Shown: positions 1-7,143, numbered from the stretch's first letter. The stretch: DNA of 11,066 bases from Enterocloster bolteae (GCA_021769025.1 JAETTS010000052.1:1-11066), one strand, 5' to 3'. Numbers and translations are program-made. The notes: generated from the letters alone by a model not told the origin.

Positions 1-207
1 GGGCTGCTTTATTTTACAGATGGAAAGGGAATTTACCCGGTGAATGCGCCGGTATACGATACAGCATTTCTTTTTATCGGAGATTGGCCAGACAGTCAGT
101 ATCAGGAGATATCGGTGCCTTCCTGGGCGATCAAGCTGGTGTTGGGACCGGAGGATATGGAGGCTCTGGCAGGCAAGGCACAAACGAAGGGACCAAAAAA
201 GGAGTGA
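1..207 (+). CDS. VWA-like domain protein, C-terminal 68 residues (partial)
   Basis: The window opens inside a gene read in frame 1 and ending at TGA 205-207. The visible 68 residues begin with LLYFTDGKGIYPVNAPVYDT, followed by a hydrophobic strand (FLFIGDW) and a basic lysine-rich end. The TDG followed by a YP..P.Y.T segment matches the last part of the VWA-like (DUF2201-type) fold, where the aspartate of TDG is usually part of the metal-binding site. The N-terminal part lies outside the window. The gene ends 7 bases before the start of a MoxR-type ATPase, and such ATPase/VWA pairs commonly form one complex in which the VWA protein links the ATPase to its substrate. The family call rests on a short piece, so function beyond the pairing is inference. 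Confidence 0.72.
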   Translation, partial: GLLYFTDGKGIYPVNAPVYDTAFLFIGDWPDSQYQEISVPSWAIKLVLGPEDMEALAGKAQTKGPKKE

Positions 208-214
208 AGGTAGT

Positions 215-1729
215 ATGAACATCAAGCGGGCAAAGGAAGAGATAAAGAATACCATAGAGGCATATCTTTTAAAGAATGAATACGGAGCATACCAGATTCC
301 GGCTATCCACCAGCGTCCGGTTCTGTTAATCGGGCCGCCAGGTGTGGGAAAAACACAGATCATGGAGCAGATTTCCCAGGAATGCAGGATTGGATTGGTA
401 GCGTATACGATTACGCACCATACCAGACAGAGCGCCATTGGCCTGCCCTATATTCAGGACAAGATTTTTTCCGGCATACGGATGTCGGTTACAGAATATA
501 CCATGAGTGAGATTGTGGCATCCATCTATGAGAAGATAGAACTTACAGGCCTTAGAGAGGGAATCCTGTTTATTGATGAGATCAACTGTGTGTCAGAAAC
601 CTTGGCTCCTGCTATGCTTCAGTTCCTTCAGTGCAAGACCTTTGGCAACCATAAGATTCCAGAGGGCTGGATCATCGTGGCGGCAGGGAACCCGCCGGAG
701 TATAATAAGTCGGTGAGAGAGTTTGATGTGGTGACGCTGGATCGGCTTAAGCGGATCCGTGTGGAGCCGGATTATAAGGTGTGGAAAGAATATGCCGTCC
801 AGGTTCAGATCCACCCGGCTGTCCTGTCTTACCTGGATGTAAAGCAGCAGAATTTCTGCCAGATCGAGACTACGGTAGACGGAAAACGATTTTCTACTCC
901 CAGAGGTTGGGAAGACTTATCCCGTCTCATACAAGTGTATGAACGGCTTGGCAAAATTGTGGACAGAGATGTGGTGGGGCAGTATATCCAGCACGAAGCC
1001 ATCGCCAAGGAATTTGCCAATTATCTGGAATTATACTACAAGTACAGGCAAGATTATCAGATTGATGAGATTCTTGCAGGAACCATTCGGGAGATGCTGT
1101 GCGACAAACTGGCCAAAGCGCCGTTTGATGAGCGCCTTAGCGTGATCAGCCTGTTGCTGGATAAATTAAACGATGGATTTCGGCTGTTAAGCAGGATGGA
1201 AGAACGGCTGGAGAGGCTTCAGCAGCTTTTCAGCGGCGTGAAGCCAGGCGTTTACGATGTCAGGGAATACCATAGTGCCCTGGAAGGGCTGGAGGGAATT
1301 CTGGCAGGGGCCAGGGCAGAGTGGAAGTATAAGAAAGAATCCGGATTGTTGGGGCAAAGGGAAGATCATCTGTATCAGGACACAAAACGTATTTTGGAGG
1401 ACACGGTTCAAAGAATAAAAGCGGAACATCTCTTGTCAGATGATCAGGTGTGGGGGAAGATTGAGAAGATTTTCGGGGAAAAGAACAAGGAATATGAAGA
1501 CCTGTATGAGCGCTGCGGCCTTTGGCTGGAACATGGATTTGATTTTATGGAGGCAGCATTCGGGGACAGCCAGGAGATGGTGGTGTTCGTGGCCCGGCTG
1601 AATACTGGGTTCTACAGTGTGAAATTCCTGCAGGAGTATTCCTGTGAGAGATATTATCAGTATAATAAACGGCTGTTGTTTGATGATCAGGAAAAAGAGA
1701 TTGTCTCAAAGCTTTCTGCGAAAATTTAG
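215..1729 (+). CDS. MoxR-type AAA+ ATPase, partner of the upstream VWA-like protein
   Basis: A 504-residue cytoplasmic AAA+ ATPase. ATG 215 is chosen because it follows AAGGAG and GAAGG ribosome-binding sequence at 199-210; the frame is open further upstream but overlaps the VWA-like gene. Visible motifs are Walker A GPPGVGKT (residues 40-47), Walker B ILFIDE (117-122), sensor 1 asparagine in AAGNPPEYNKS (about 159), arginine-finger candidates in LDRLKR (175-180) and a sensor 2-like TPRGWE (229-233). This order fits the AAA_5/MoxR class. The C-terminal half (about 240-504) is mostly charged helices with no catalytic motif I recognise and may contact the VWA partner. Known MoxR/VWA pairs act in metal insertion or complex assembly; the substrate here is unknown. 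No terminator is visible after the stop, and a separate promoter candidate lies before the next gene. Confidence 0.88.
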   Translation: MNIKRAKEEIKNTIEAYLLKNEYGAYQIPAIHQRPVLLIGPPGVGKTQIMEQISQECRIGLVAYTITHHTRQSAIGLPYIQDKIFSGIRMSVTEYTMSEIVASIYEKIELTGLREGILFIDEINCVSETLAPAMLQFLQCKTFGNHKIPEGWIIVAAGNPPEYNKSVREFDVVTLDRLKRIRVEPDYKVWKEYAVQVQIHPAVLSYLDVKQQNFCQIETTVDGKRFSTPRGWEDLSRLIQVYERLGKIVDRDVVGQYIQHEAIAKEFANYLELYYKYRQDYQIDEILAGTIREMLCDKLAKAPFDERLSVISLLLDKLNDGFRLLSRMEERLERLQQLFSGVKPGVYDVREYHSALEGLEGILAGARAEWKYKKESGLLGQREDHLYQDTKRILEDTVQRIKAEHLLSDDQVWGKIEKIFGEKNKEYEDLYERCGLWLEHGFDFMEAAFGDSQEMVVFVARLNTGFYSVKFLQEYSCERYYQYNKRLLFDDQEKEIVSKLSAKI

Positions 1730-1759
1730 AATGATTTTATAAATGCCTGCCTGCAAGTA

Positions 1760-1768
1760 TGCTATACT
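1760..1768 (+). promoter_or_regulatory. Extended -10 promoter candidate for the two-component genes
   Basis: TGCTATACT is a good extended -10 element (TG at 1760-1761, TATACT at 1763-1768) about 50 bases before the kinase start. No clear -35 box sits 16-18 bases upstream, which is tolerated by extended -10 promoters. The element is flanked by a 7-bp inverted repeat, AATGATT (1730-1736) and AATCATT (1775-1781), that could be an operator or chance. Confidence 0.45.
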
Positions 1769-1818
1769 GATAATAATCATTGGAAGCAGAAAGCAGTTTG
1801 GGAAGGGAGGCATTGGCA

Positions 1819-3304
1819 ATGAAGATTAAGACACGTCTGGCTATGGCGTTTCTGACAGTGACGGTGTTGCCCATGGCATTAATCTATCTTGCCTTCTGGG
1901 GGCTAAGCCAGTACCAGATGAATTCCTTCCGGAAGGCCTACGGGTTGTCAGAACAGGTGGATCTTCTGGCCAGCAACCCGGTACAGGTGTTTAACCGTCT
2001 GACAAGAAACAGCCAGGAGGAGATTCGCAAGATCCTTGAGACGGCTCCGGACCAGTTCGTGGACAGAGAGTTTCTGGATACGGTAAATAAAGTGTTGAAA
2101 GGAAAGTATGCCTATCTGATTGTGCGAAAGGATGGGGAGATCGTATATTCCGGTATAGAAGGGCAGGGAGAAGAATTGTATTCCCGTCTTCCGGCCTATG
2201 GAAATATGGGGACATCATTTGAAGGCGGAATCTATCTGGATGGGGAGACCCAGCATTTGGTAAAGCAGGTGGATTTTGTGTTCAGCGACGGGGCCGAAGG
2301 AAGCGTGTTCATCGTATCCGGTTTTGGTGACATGATTCCGGAAGTGAAATCCATGATGGCAGAGATTGTGCTTGCTGGTATCCTGATCCTTATTCTGGTA
2401 GGGGCGGCATTGATCGGGTGGGTGTACAAGTCGCTTTTGCAACCCTTAAGCCAGCTTCAGAAGGCAACCCATGAGATAAAGAATGGGAACCTGGACTTTG
2501 CCCTGGATATAGACTATGATGATGAGATCGGACAGCTGTGCCAGGATTTTGAGGAGATGCGGATCCGGCTAAAGGAGTCAACGGAAGAGAAAGTTCAGTA
2601 CGATAAAGAGAGCAAGGAATTAATCAGCAATATTTCCCACGACTTAAAAACTCCCATCACAGCGATCAAGGGATATGTGGAAGGGATCATGGACGGCGTG
2701 GCTGCCTCTCCGGAGAAACTGGATAAATACATTCGGACGATCTACAATAAGGCCAACGATATGGATCGCCTGATTGATGAGTTAACCTTTTATTCGAAGA
2801 TTGATACCCACAAGATACCGTATACCTTTTCCAAGATCAATGTGGCTGGTTATTTTAAGGATTGTGTGGAGGAGGTAGGGCTGGATCTGGATGCCAACAA
2901 TATTGAGTTGGGGTATTTTAATTATGTGGATGAAGACGTGGTGGTTATTGCAGATGCGGAACAGATGAAGCGTGTCATCAATAACATTATCAGCAACTCC
3001 GTAAAATATCTGGACAAGAAGAAAGGGCTGATCAATATCCGTATCAAGGATGTGGGAGACTTTATTCAGGTGGAGATTGAGGACAACGGACGAGGGATTG
3101 CCGCCAAGGATCTGCCCAATATCTTTGACCGGTTCTATCGAACAGATTCTTCCAGGAATTCTTCTAAGGGAGGAAGCGGTATTGGACTGTCCATTGTCCG
3201 CAAGATTATCGAGGATCATGGAGGTAAGATCTGGGCCACCAGCAAAGTGGGAATTGGCACGGAGATTCATTTTGTGTTGAGAAAATACCAGGAGGTGATA
3301 CGTG

Positions 3305-3327
<23 letters not shown>
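1819..3327 (+). CDS. Membrane sensor histidine kinase with HAMP domain
   Basis: A 502-residue kinase. ATG 1819 is preferred over a TTG at 1780 because GGGAGG (1805-1810) lies 8 bases before it and the N-terminus then begins directly with a membrane segment. Order of parts: membrane helix about residues 8-29, extracytoplasmic sensor region about 30-180, second helix about 182-203, HAMP linker about 204-256, dimerisation helix with the phosphoacceptor His274 in SHDLKTPITAI, then the catalytic domain with N-box (around NNIISNSVKYL, 388-398), G1 DNGRGI (422-427), F-box IFDRFYR (435-441) and G2 GGSGIGLSIV (451-460). All catalytic motifs are intact. It should autophosphorylate and pass phosphate to the regulator encoded by the overlapping downstream gene. 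The sensor region shows no motif that tells the signal. Confidence 0.95.
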
Positions 3328-3994
<667 letters not shown>

Positions 3995-4025
3995 GTGGAA
4001 ATAAAGATAGCTGATAATCCTTTTA

Positions 4026-4059
4026 TTTACAACAAAAAACCGAGTTTTATGTTTGTAAA
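4026..4059. repeat. AT-rich hairpin near the left edge of the insertion
   Basis: TTTACAA (4026-4032) pairs with TTGTAAA (4053-4059), and inside it AAAAC (4036-4040) pairs with GTTTT (4044-4048) around a CGA loop. No T-tract follows on either strand, so this is unlikely to be a terminator. It may be a remnant of an element end. Confidence 0.4.
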
Positions 4060-4069
4060 ATCATCTTTC

Positions 4070-4100
4070 ATACTACCCCAAATACTACCAAAATATTTGG
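4070..4100. repeat. Short direct and inverted repeats
   Basis: ATACTACC occurs at 4070-4077 and again at 4082-4089, and CCAAATA (4078-4084) is inverted as TATTTGG (4094-4100) around a 9-base spacer. The cluster lies close to the left edge of the presumed insertion, where recombinase-binding sites are often found. No recombinase is present to support that. Confidence 0.35.
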
Positions 4101-4107
4101 AATGCGC

Positions 4108-4113
4108 TATACT
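4108..4113 (+). promoter_or_regulatory. Weak -10 candidate (TATACT)
   Basis: TATACT follows the repeat cluster and precedes a short reading frame at 4153. There is no acceptable -35 box at the right distance. Confidence 0.2.
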
Positions 4114-4152
4114 GTCATTTAAGGGTAAGACAGGGTACGGAAAAGATAAGAC

Positions 4153-4251
4153 ATGAGGAAAGATGAAATAAAGGAAACAGGGATTGCAAGTATCAAACAG
4201 CAGATTAGAGACAGGAAAGCGCAAGGAACGGCAAAAAAGTCTACAAGGTAG
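4153..4251 (+). CDS. Unrecognised 32-residue reading frame, possibly a gene remnant
   Basis: ATG 4153 to TAG 4251 encodes a short, strongly charged peptide starting MRKDEIKETGIASIKQQ and ending in a lysine/arginine-rich tail. There is no membrane segment. The preceding sequence is purine-rich but lacks a good ribosome binding site at proper spacing. I do not recognise it. The amphipathic, basic composition could be the C-terminal end of a larger mobile-element protein whose front was lost, or a chance frame. Confidence 0.2.
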   Translation: MRKDEIKETGIASIKQQIRDRKAQGTAKKSTR

Positions 4252-4367
4252 TAAGCATGCTGAAAGAGGCAAAAGCCCTTATAGAACTATTTTAAATACA
4301 ATATCAGTGAAAATGTAGTTTTGGATGCAGATTCAAGAAATTGCAAAAGAGAATTATAAACGTTTGG

Positions 4368-4403
4368 AAAAGACCGGAGAGGAATCAATCTCTGGCCTTT
4401 TTT
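4368..4403 (+). terminator. Imperfect terminator-like hairpin with T6
   Basis: AGAG (4378-4381) pairs with CTCT (4390-4393) around an 8-base loop. The stem continues outward, past a two-base bulge (GG) and one mismatch, as AAAAG.CC pairing with GG.CTTTT. Six T residues follow at 4398-4403. The imperfections fit a decaying terminator with no clear gene in front of it. Confidence 0.4.
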
Positions 4404-4472
4404 GTGGCAAATTTTTCCGACTTACTATAATATCCCTTACTTTCATATCCTCTCTCTCAAACCTGAAGCGGG

Positions 4473-4495
4473 GGAATTTTTATTCCGTGTTTTTT
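4473..4495 (+). terminator. Short terminator-like hairpin with T6
   Basis: GGAAT (4473-4477) pairs with ATTCC (4482-4486) around TTTT, and TTTTTT follows at 4490-4495. The stem is only 5 bp, so termination would be weak. No intact gene ends nearby. Confidence 0.25.
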
Positions 4496-4580
4496 AAATT
4501 TCATAACATACTCTTTATATAAACAAAATGTTGAAGGTTATAAATCGTTTTTTTCTCAATACCTTGTTTAATCAACTGAT

Positions 4581-4865
4581 ATGTGGTTATCTTTTTCATG
4601 GTTTGATCAAGAGCAAACTAGCGTAGATATTTACGGAAACTATATAAATCCCTATGGTGAATTAATTACTTTGACAAATGAAAACGGCGCTTTGGTTTTA
4701 AGGTATTATGAGGATAAAGGCGGAGAAATGGAAGTTCTTGTATCTGAAATGCGGAAAGTCAATGATACAACATATCAAAGTACTACTTATGCGGCTGTAA
4801 ATATTAAATTCACTAATAATACAACATTTACTTTTTATGACGAAATGGTATATACAAAACAGTAA
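4581..4865 (+). pseudogene. Fragment of a beta-rich protein, N-terminus missing
   Basis: The frame runs from ATG 4581 to TAA 4865 (94 residues) with TAA closing it at 4569-4571. No ribosome binding site precedes the ATG, and there is no signal peptide or membrane segment. The peptide alternates polar and aromatic residues in strand-like runs (for example DIYGNYINPYGELITL, GALVLRYYED and NTTFTFYDEMVY), as in the C-terminal part of secreted lipocalin-like or other beta-sandwich proteins. Codons are AT-rich compared with the flanking genes. The best reading is the 3' end of a gene whose front half has been lost. It could be a real small gene using a weak start, but I see nothing that supports expression. 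Family not recognised. Confidence 0.45.
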
Positions 4866-4919
4866 TTAGAGTGACTAAACTATATAGCAATTTTATTGAG
4901 TGGAGAGATAGGATAGATA

Positions 4920-4948
4920 TTATCGAGAACTGGAAAATGTGATACAAT
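4920..4948 (+). promoter_or_regulatory. Promoter candidate for the small toxin gene
   Basis: TGATACAAT supplies an extended -10 (TACAAT at 4943-4948). A weak TTATCG sits 17 bases upstream at 4920-4925. Transcription would begin near 4955, giving a leader of about 100 bases before the GTG start at 5057. Confidence 0.5.
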
Positions 4949-4985
4949 GCCAAGTACGGAAAGTTAGAGAGCAAAAGGTGGCTTA

Positions 4986-5049
4986 CCCTCTTCTATGGAG
5001 GGGCTAACCCTCCAGATATCATGCCCGTTGGGTACGAAAGAAAGGAGGG
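4986..5049 (+). promoter_or_regulatory. Structured leader with an anti-Shine-Dalgarno segment
   Basis: CCCTCC (5008-5013) is an exact complement both of GGAGGG in the leader (4997-5002, 5-base loop) and of the GGAGGG that forms the ribosome binding site (5044-5049). CCCTC (4986-4990) can also pair with GAGGG (4998-5002). The leader can therefore adopt alternative folds, one of which hides the ribosome binding site. Masked translation starts are typical of type I toxin mRNAs. Which fold forms is not known from sequence alone. Confidence 0.55.
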
Positions 5050-5056
5050 ATTGCCA

Positions 5057-5146
5057 GTGATTACATATCAGGATTTTTTCTTGTTTTGTACATTCATTGT
5101 ATCCCTTATCAGTCTGCTTTGTCAGATTTTTAAGGGTAGAAAATAG
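5057..5146 (+). CDS. Small membrane peptide, putative holin-like type I toxin
   Basis: GTG 5057 to TAG 5146 encodes 29 residues. AGGAGG (5043-5048) lies 8 bases before the GTG, an ideal spacing; a TTG at 5051 is too close to that site. The peptide begins VITYQDFFLF, forms one hydrophobic helix (about residues 7-25) and ends with the basic tail FKGRK. This pattern of a TYQD-like start, a single membrane span and a lysine/arginine tail matches the short 'putative holin-like toxin' peptides of Firmicutes. Type I toxins of this kind insert in the cell membrane and are held down by an antisense RNA. Here a minus-strand RNA with its own promoter overlaps the end of the gene, and the mRNA leader can mask the ribosome binding site. 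Toxicity is inferred, not shown. Confidence 0.72.
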   Translation: MITYQDFFLFCTFIVSLISLLCQIFKGRK

Positions 5147-5230
5147 CCGCCACTACTCGCAATAGTGACGGCTAACGTAAAAGTTAGTTTGTGATTTGAG
5201 GGTAGGCCGCTTCTCTGGCTTTCCCCTTCT
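5139..5230 (-). ncRNA. Predicted antisense antitoxin RNA
   Basis: A transcript of about 90 bases is predicted to start near 5230 on the minus strand, from a consensus promoter, and end after the hairpin at 5144-5174 in a short U-run near 5139. It would be fully complementary to the 3' untranslated part and stop codon of the small toxin gene. The convergent, tail-to-tail arrangement resembles known type I pairs such as txpA/ratA in Bacillus. The ends are estimates from the promoter and terminator. Confidence 0.65.
5144..5174 (-). terminator. Terminator hairpin of the antisense RNA
   Basis: Twelve-base arms (5144-5155 and 5163-5174) enclose a 7-base loop. On the minus strand all 12 positions pair, one as U-G, and TTTT follows (5143-5140). 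On the plus strand the same position is a C-A mismatch and no T-run follows. The hairpin is therefore best formed in the minus-strand RNA. The toxin stop codon lies at its base. On the plus strand a second small hairpin, CTAAC/GTTAG (5172-5176 and 5183-5187), may act instead. Confidence 0.65.
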
Positions 5231-5236
5231 GTCATC

Positions 5237-5265
5237 AATATACCATATCCAGAAATAGGTTTCAA
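5237..5265 (-). promoter_or_regulatory. Sigma-A promoter of the antisense RNA
   Basis: Read on the minus strand, TTGAAA (5265-5260) and TATATT (5242-5237) are separated by exactly 17 bases. This is much closer to consensus than the toxin promoter, which fits an antitoxin RNA made in excess. Confidence 0.75.
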
Positions 5266-5285
5266 GTATTTTTTATAATCTGGAT

Positions 5286-5310
5286 GCAGGAAGTCCGTTT
5301 TAAGGTGTAA
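5286..5310 (+). repeat. Right copy of the regulator 3'-end repeat
   Basis: This stretch contains TTTAAGGTGTAA (5299-5310), identical to 3983-3994, preceded by CCG and then by AGGA as in the left copy, with one base inserted between. It is not part of an open gene. It probably marks the right border of the presumed insertion, with the helicase promoter only 16 bases further on. Confidence 0.55.
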
Positions 5311-5325
5311 TAAGGAAATTGTGGC

Positions 5326-5354
5326 TTGACATTATGAAAGCGGTCTGTTATATT
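5326..5354 (+). promoter_or_regulatory. Sigma-A promoter of the RNA helicase gene
   Basis: TTGACA (5326-5331), a 17-base spacer and TATATT (5349-5354). The predicted start of transcription near 5361 gives a leader of about 109 bases before the helicase ATG. Confidence 0.85.
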
Positions 5355-5368
5355 AGAGACCTATGAAG

Positions 5369-5411
5369 AACGGGGGAGTTCAAGTTCTATCTTGAATTAT
5401 CTCGTTTTTTT
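5369..5411 (+). terminator. Intrinsic terminator inside the helicase leader (attenuator candidate)
   Basis: Bases 5369-5384 pair with 5391-5406 around the loop TTCTAT. There are 15 pairs of 16 positions (three G-U), with one G-A mismatch, and TTTTTTT at 5405-5411 follows. It lies between the promoter and the helicase start, so full-length mRNA requires read-through. This is the expected form of a transcription attenuator, though no alternative antiterminator helix is obvious. Confidence 0.7.
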
Positions 5412-5469
5412 GTGGCGGTAAGCAGACAATGGTTTTATGGATGGATATAAGTTTAAGAAAGGCGAATAA

Positions 5470-7143
5470 ATGGAAACAATTAGATTTGACGAGTTACAGT
5501 TAGATGAGCGGATTCTCCGGGCAGTGACCGATATGGGATTTGAGGCGATGTCGCCTATACAGGCCCAGGCGATTCCTGTACAGATGGAAGGTAGGGATGT
5601 GATCGGACAGGCCCAGACAGGTACCGGTAAGACGGCGGCGTTTGGAATTCCGCTGTTGCGGAAGATCGACCGTGACAGCAGAAAGCTTCAGGCTATTGCC
5701 TTGTGTCCTACAAGAGAACTGGCGATCCAGGTGGCAGAGGAAATTCGCAGGCTGGCCAAGTATATGCATGGAATCAAGGTTCTTCCGATCTATGGAGGCC
5801 AAGATATCGGACGGCAGATACGGGGATTAAAGGACGGCGTGCAGATTGTAATCGGCACACCGGGACGTGTGATGGATCATATGCGCCGCAGAACCATAAA
5901 GTGCGACTCTGTCCATACCGTAGTCTTGGATGAGGCGGATGAGATGCTGAATATGGGATTTTTAGAGGATATGGAAACCATCTTAGGCCAGCTTCCGGAG
6001 GAGAGGCAGACGGTGATGTTCTCTGCTACCATGCCTATGGCGATTCAGGAGATTGCCAGGAAGTTCCAGAAGAACCCGGTAAATGTAAAGGTGGTAAAAA
6101 AAGAGCTTACGGTTCCAAAAGTCACTCAGTACTATTATGAGGTGAAGCCGAAGACAAAGGTGGAGGTGATGTGCCGTCTGCTGGATATGTATGCTCCCAA
6201 GCTGTCGGTAGCGTTCTGTAATACCAAAAAGCAGGTGGATGAACTGGTTCAGGAACTGCAGGGCCGAGGATATTTTGCCGAGGGGCTTCATGGAGACTTA
6301 AAGCAGGAGCAGAGGGATCGGGTTATGAACAGTTTCCGAAACGGCACGACAGAGATTTTGGTTGCCACAGATGTGGCGGCCAGAGGAATTGACGTAGACG
6401 ATGTGGGGGCCGTGTTCAACTATGATATTCCTCAGGATGATGAGTATTACGTACATCGGATCGGACGTACCGGGCGTGCAGGCAAGGAAGGGATTGCATT
6501 CAGCTTTGTGGTGGGAAAAGAGGTTTATAAGCTTCGGGACATCCAGAGATACTGCAAGACCAAGATTATCCCTCAGGCTATTCCGTCCCTGGACGATATC
6601 ACCAGCATCAAGGCGGATAAGATCATGGATCAGGTGAAGGAGATCCTTGCCGGTACGGATCTGACCAGGATGATCCATGTGGTGGAGCAGAAACTGGTGG
6701 AAGAAGATTATACGTCTCTGGATGTGGCGGCTGCATTGCTTAAATTGGCTATGGGCGAGGAGAACGAGGACATTGCAGAGAGTGGACGGCTGGCTCGATC
6801 CTTGGATGAGTTAGACCGATATGGCTGGGACAGAAAAGACCGTGGCCGAGGCAGCCGTGGCGGAAGGACAGGTGGAAATAGGGATCGGGAGACCAGGCAG
6901 GATAGAGGAGATATGGTTCGTTTGTTTGTGAACATCGGGAAGAATCAGAATGTCAGGCCTGGAGATATCCTGGGAGCCATCGCCGGGGAGACAGGAATTC
7001 CGGGGAGAATGGTTGGAAGCATCGACATGTATGATAAATACACCTTTGTGGAAGTTCCTGGTGACAATGCCAAGGTAGTGATGAAAGCAATGAAAAATGT
7101 AAAGATAAAAGGGAAGAGTGTGCGGATGGAAGTGGCACATTAA
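5470..7143 (+). CDS. deaD: DEAD-box ATP-dependent RNA helicase with DbpA-type RNA-binding domain
   Basis: A 557-residue RNA helicase that unwinds short RNA duplexes using ATP, with likely roles in ribosome assembly, mRNA decay and cold adaptation. Motifs in order: Q motif (F6 with PIQAQAIP, 29-36), AQTGTGKT (48-55), PTRELA (80-85), GG (109-110), TPGR (130-133), DEAD (154-157), SAT (185-187), ARGID (304-308) and HRIGRTGR (329-336). All are intact. After an arginine/glycine-rich linker (about 450-480), residues 482-557 form the DbpA/CsdA-type RNA-binding domain, which in DbpA binds 23S rRNA hairpin 92; specificity here is unknown. AAGG at 5459-5462 is the ribosome binding site. The gene appears to be transcribed alone. 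The symbol reflects the domain architecture and is not proof of orthology. Confidence 0.95.
   Translation: METIRFDELQLDERILRAVTDMGFEAMSPIQAQAIPVQMEGRDVIGQAQTGTGKTAAFGIPLLRKIDRDSRKLQAIALCPTRELAIQVAEEIRRLAKYMHGIKVLPIYGGQDIGRQIRGLKDGVQIVIGTPGRVMDHMRRRTIKCDSVHTVVLDEADEMLNMGFLEDMETILGQLPEERQTVMFSATMPMAIQEIARKFQKNPVNVKVVKKELTVPKVTQYYYEVKPKTKVEVMCRLLDMYAPKLSVAFCNTKKQVDELVQELQGRGYFAEGLHGDLKQEQRDRVMNSFRNGTTEILVATDVAARGIDVDDVGAVFNYDIPQDDEYYVHRIGRTGRAGKEGIAFSFVVGKEVYKLRDIQRYCKTKIIPQAIPSLDDITSIKADKIMDQVKEILAGTDLTRMIHVVEQKLVEEDYTSLDVAAALLKLAMGEENEDIAESGRLARSLDELDRYGWDRKDRGRGSRGGRTGGNRDRETRQDRGDMVRLFVNIGKNQNVRPGDILGAIAGETGIPGRMVGSIDMYDKYTFVEVPGDNAKVVMKAMKNVKIKGKSVRMEVAH

Larger units (their letters stand above)
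4976..5212 (+). repeat. Long-range inverted repeat bracketing the toxin gene
   Basis: Positions 4976-4990 can pair with 5198-5212 over 15 consecutive base pairs in RNA, three of them G-U. The left arm is AGGTGGCTTACCCTC and the right arm GAGGGTAGGCCGCTT. Such 5'-to-3' pairing would close the toxin mRNA into a loop if the transcript extends past about 5212. The arms also mean the antisense RNA carries a near copy of the leader motif TACCCTC. Confidence 0.55.
3995..5294. other. AT-rich gene-poor stretch, probable decayed insertion
   Basis: About 1.3 kb between the regulator and the right repeat copy is visibly richer in A and T than the flanks and contains no full-length conserved gene. It holds AT-rich hairpins, a 32-codon unrecognised reading frame, two terminator-like hairpins in apparently non-coding sequence, one gene fragment without a ribosome binding site, and a toxin/antisense RNA cassette. 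No recombinase gene or transposase inverted repeat was found. The direct repeats at its edges suggest insertion at the 3' end of the regulator gene, followed by decay. Confidence 0.5.

Noticed and set aside
3302..3304. GTG as the response regulator start
   Set aside because: It is possible, but the adjacent ATG 3305 gives the usual MKRILIVEDE start with acceptable spacing, so I used ATG.
4027..4272. Minus-strand frame ending near the left edge, considered as an integrase C-terminus
   Set aside because: Its last part (HSKYFGSIWGSMKDD) looked suggestive, but the rest is cysteine- and proline-rich with no integrase catalytic motifs, so I cannot support the call.
4325..4522. 65-codon plus-strand frame in the AT-rich region
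   Set aside because: It runs through two terminator-like hairpins, changes abruptly from charged to hydrophobic composition, and lacks a ribosome binding site.
5363..5395. Ten-codon frame in the helicase leader as a leader peptide
   Set aside because: It starts about 2 bases after the predicted transcription start, has no ribosome binding site, and shows no run of regulatory codons.
6298..6678. 126-codon minus-strand frame within the helicase gene
   Set aside because: It is opposite conserved helicase motifs and has no start signal; it reflects codon bias of the real gene.
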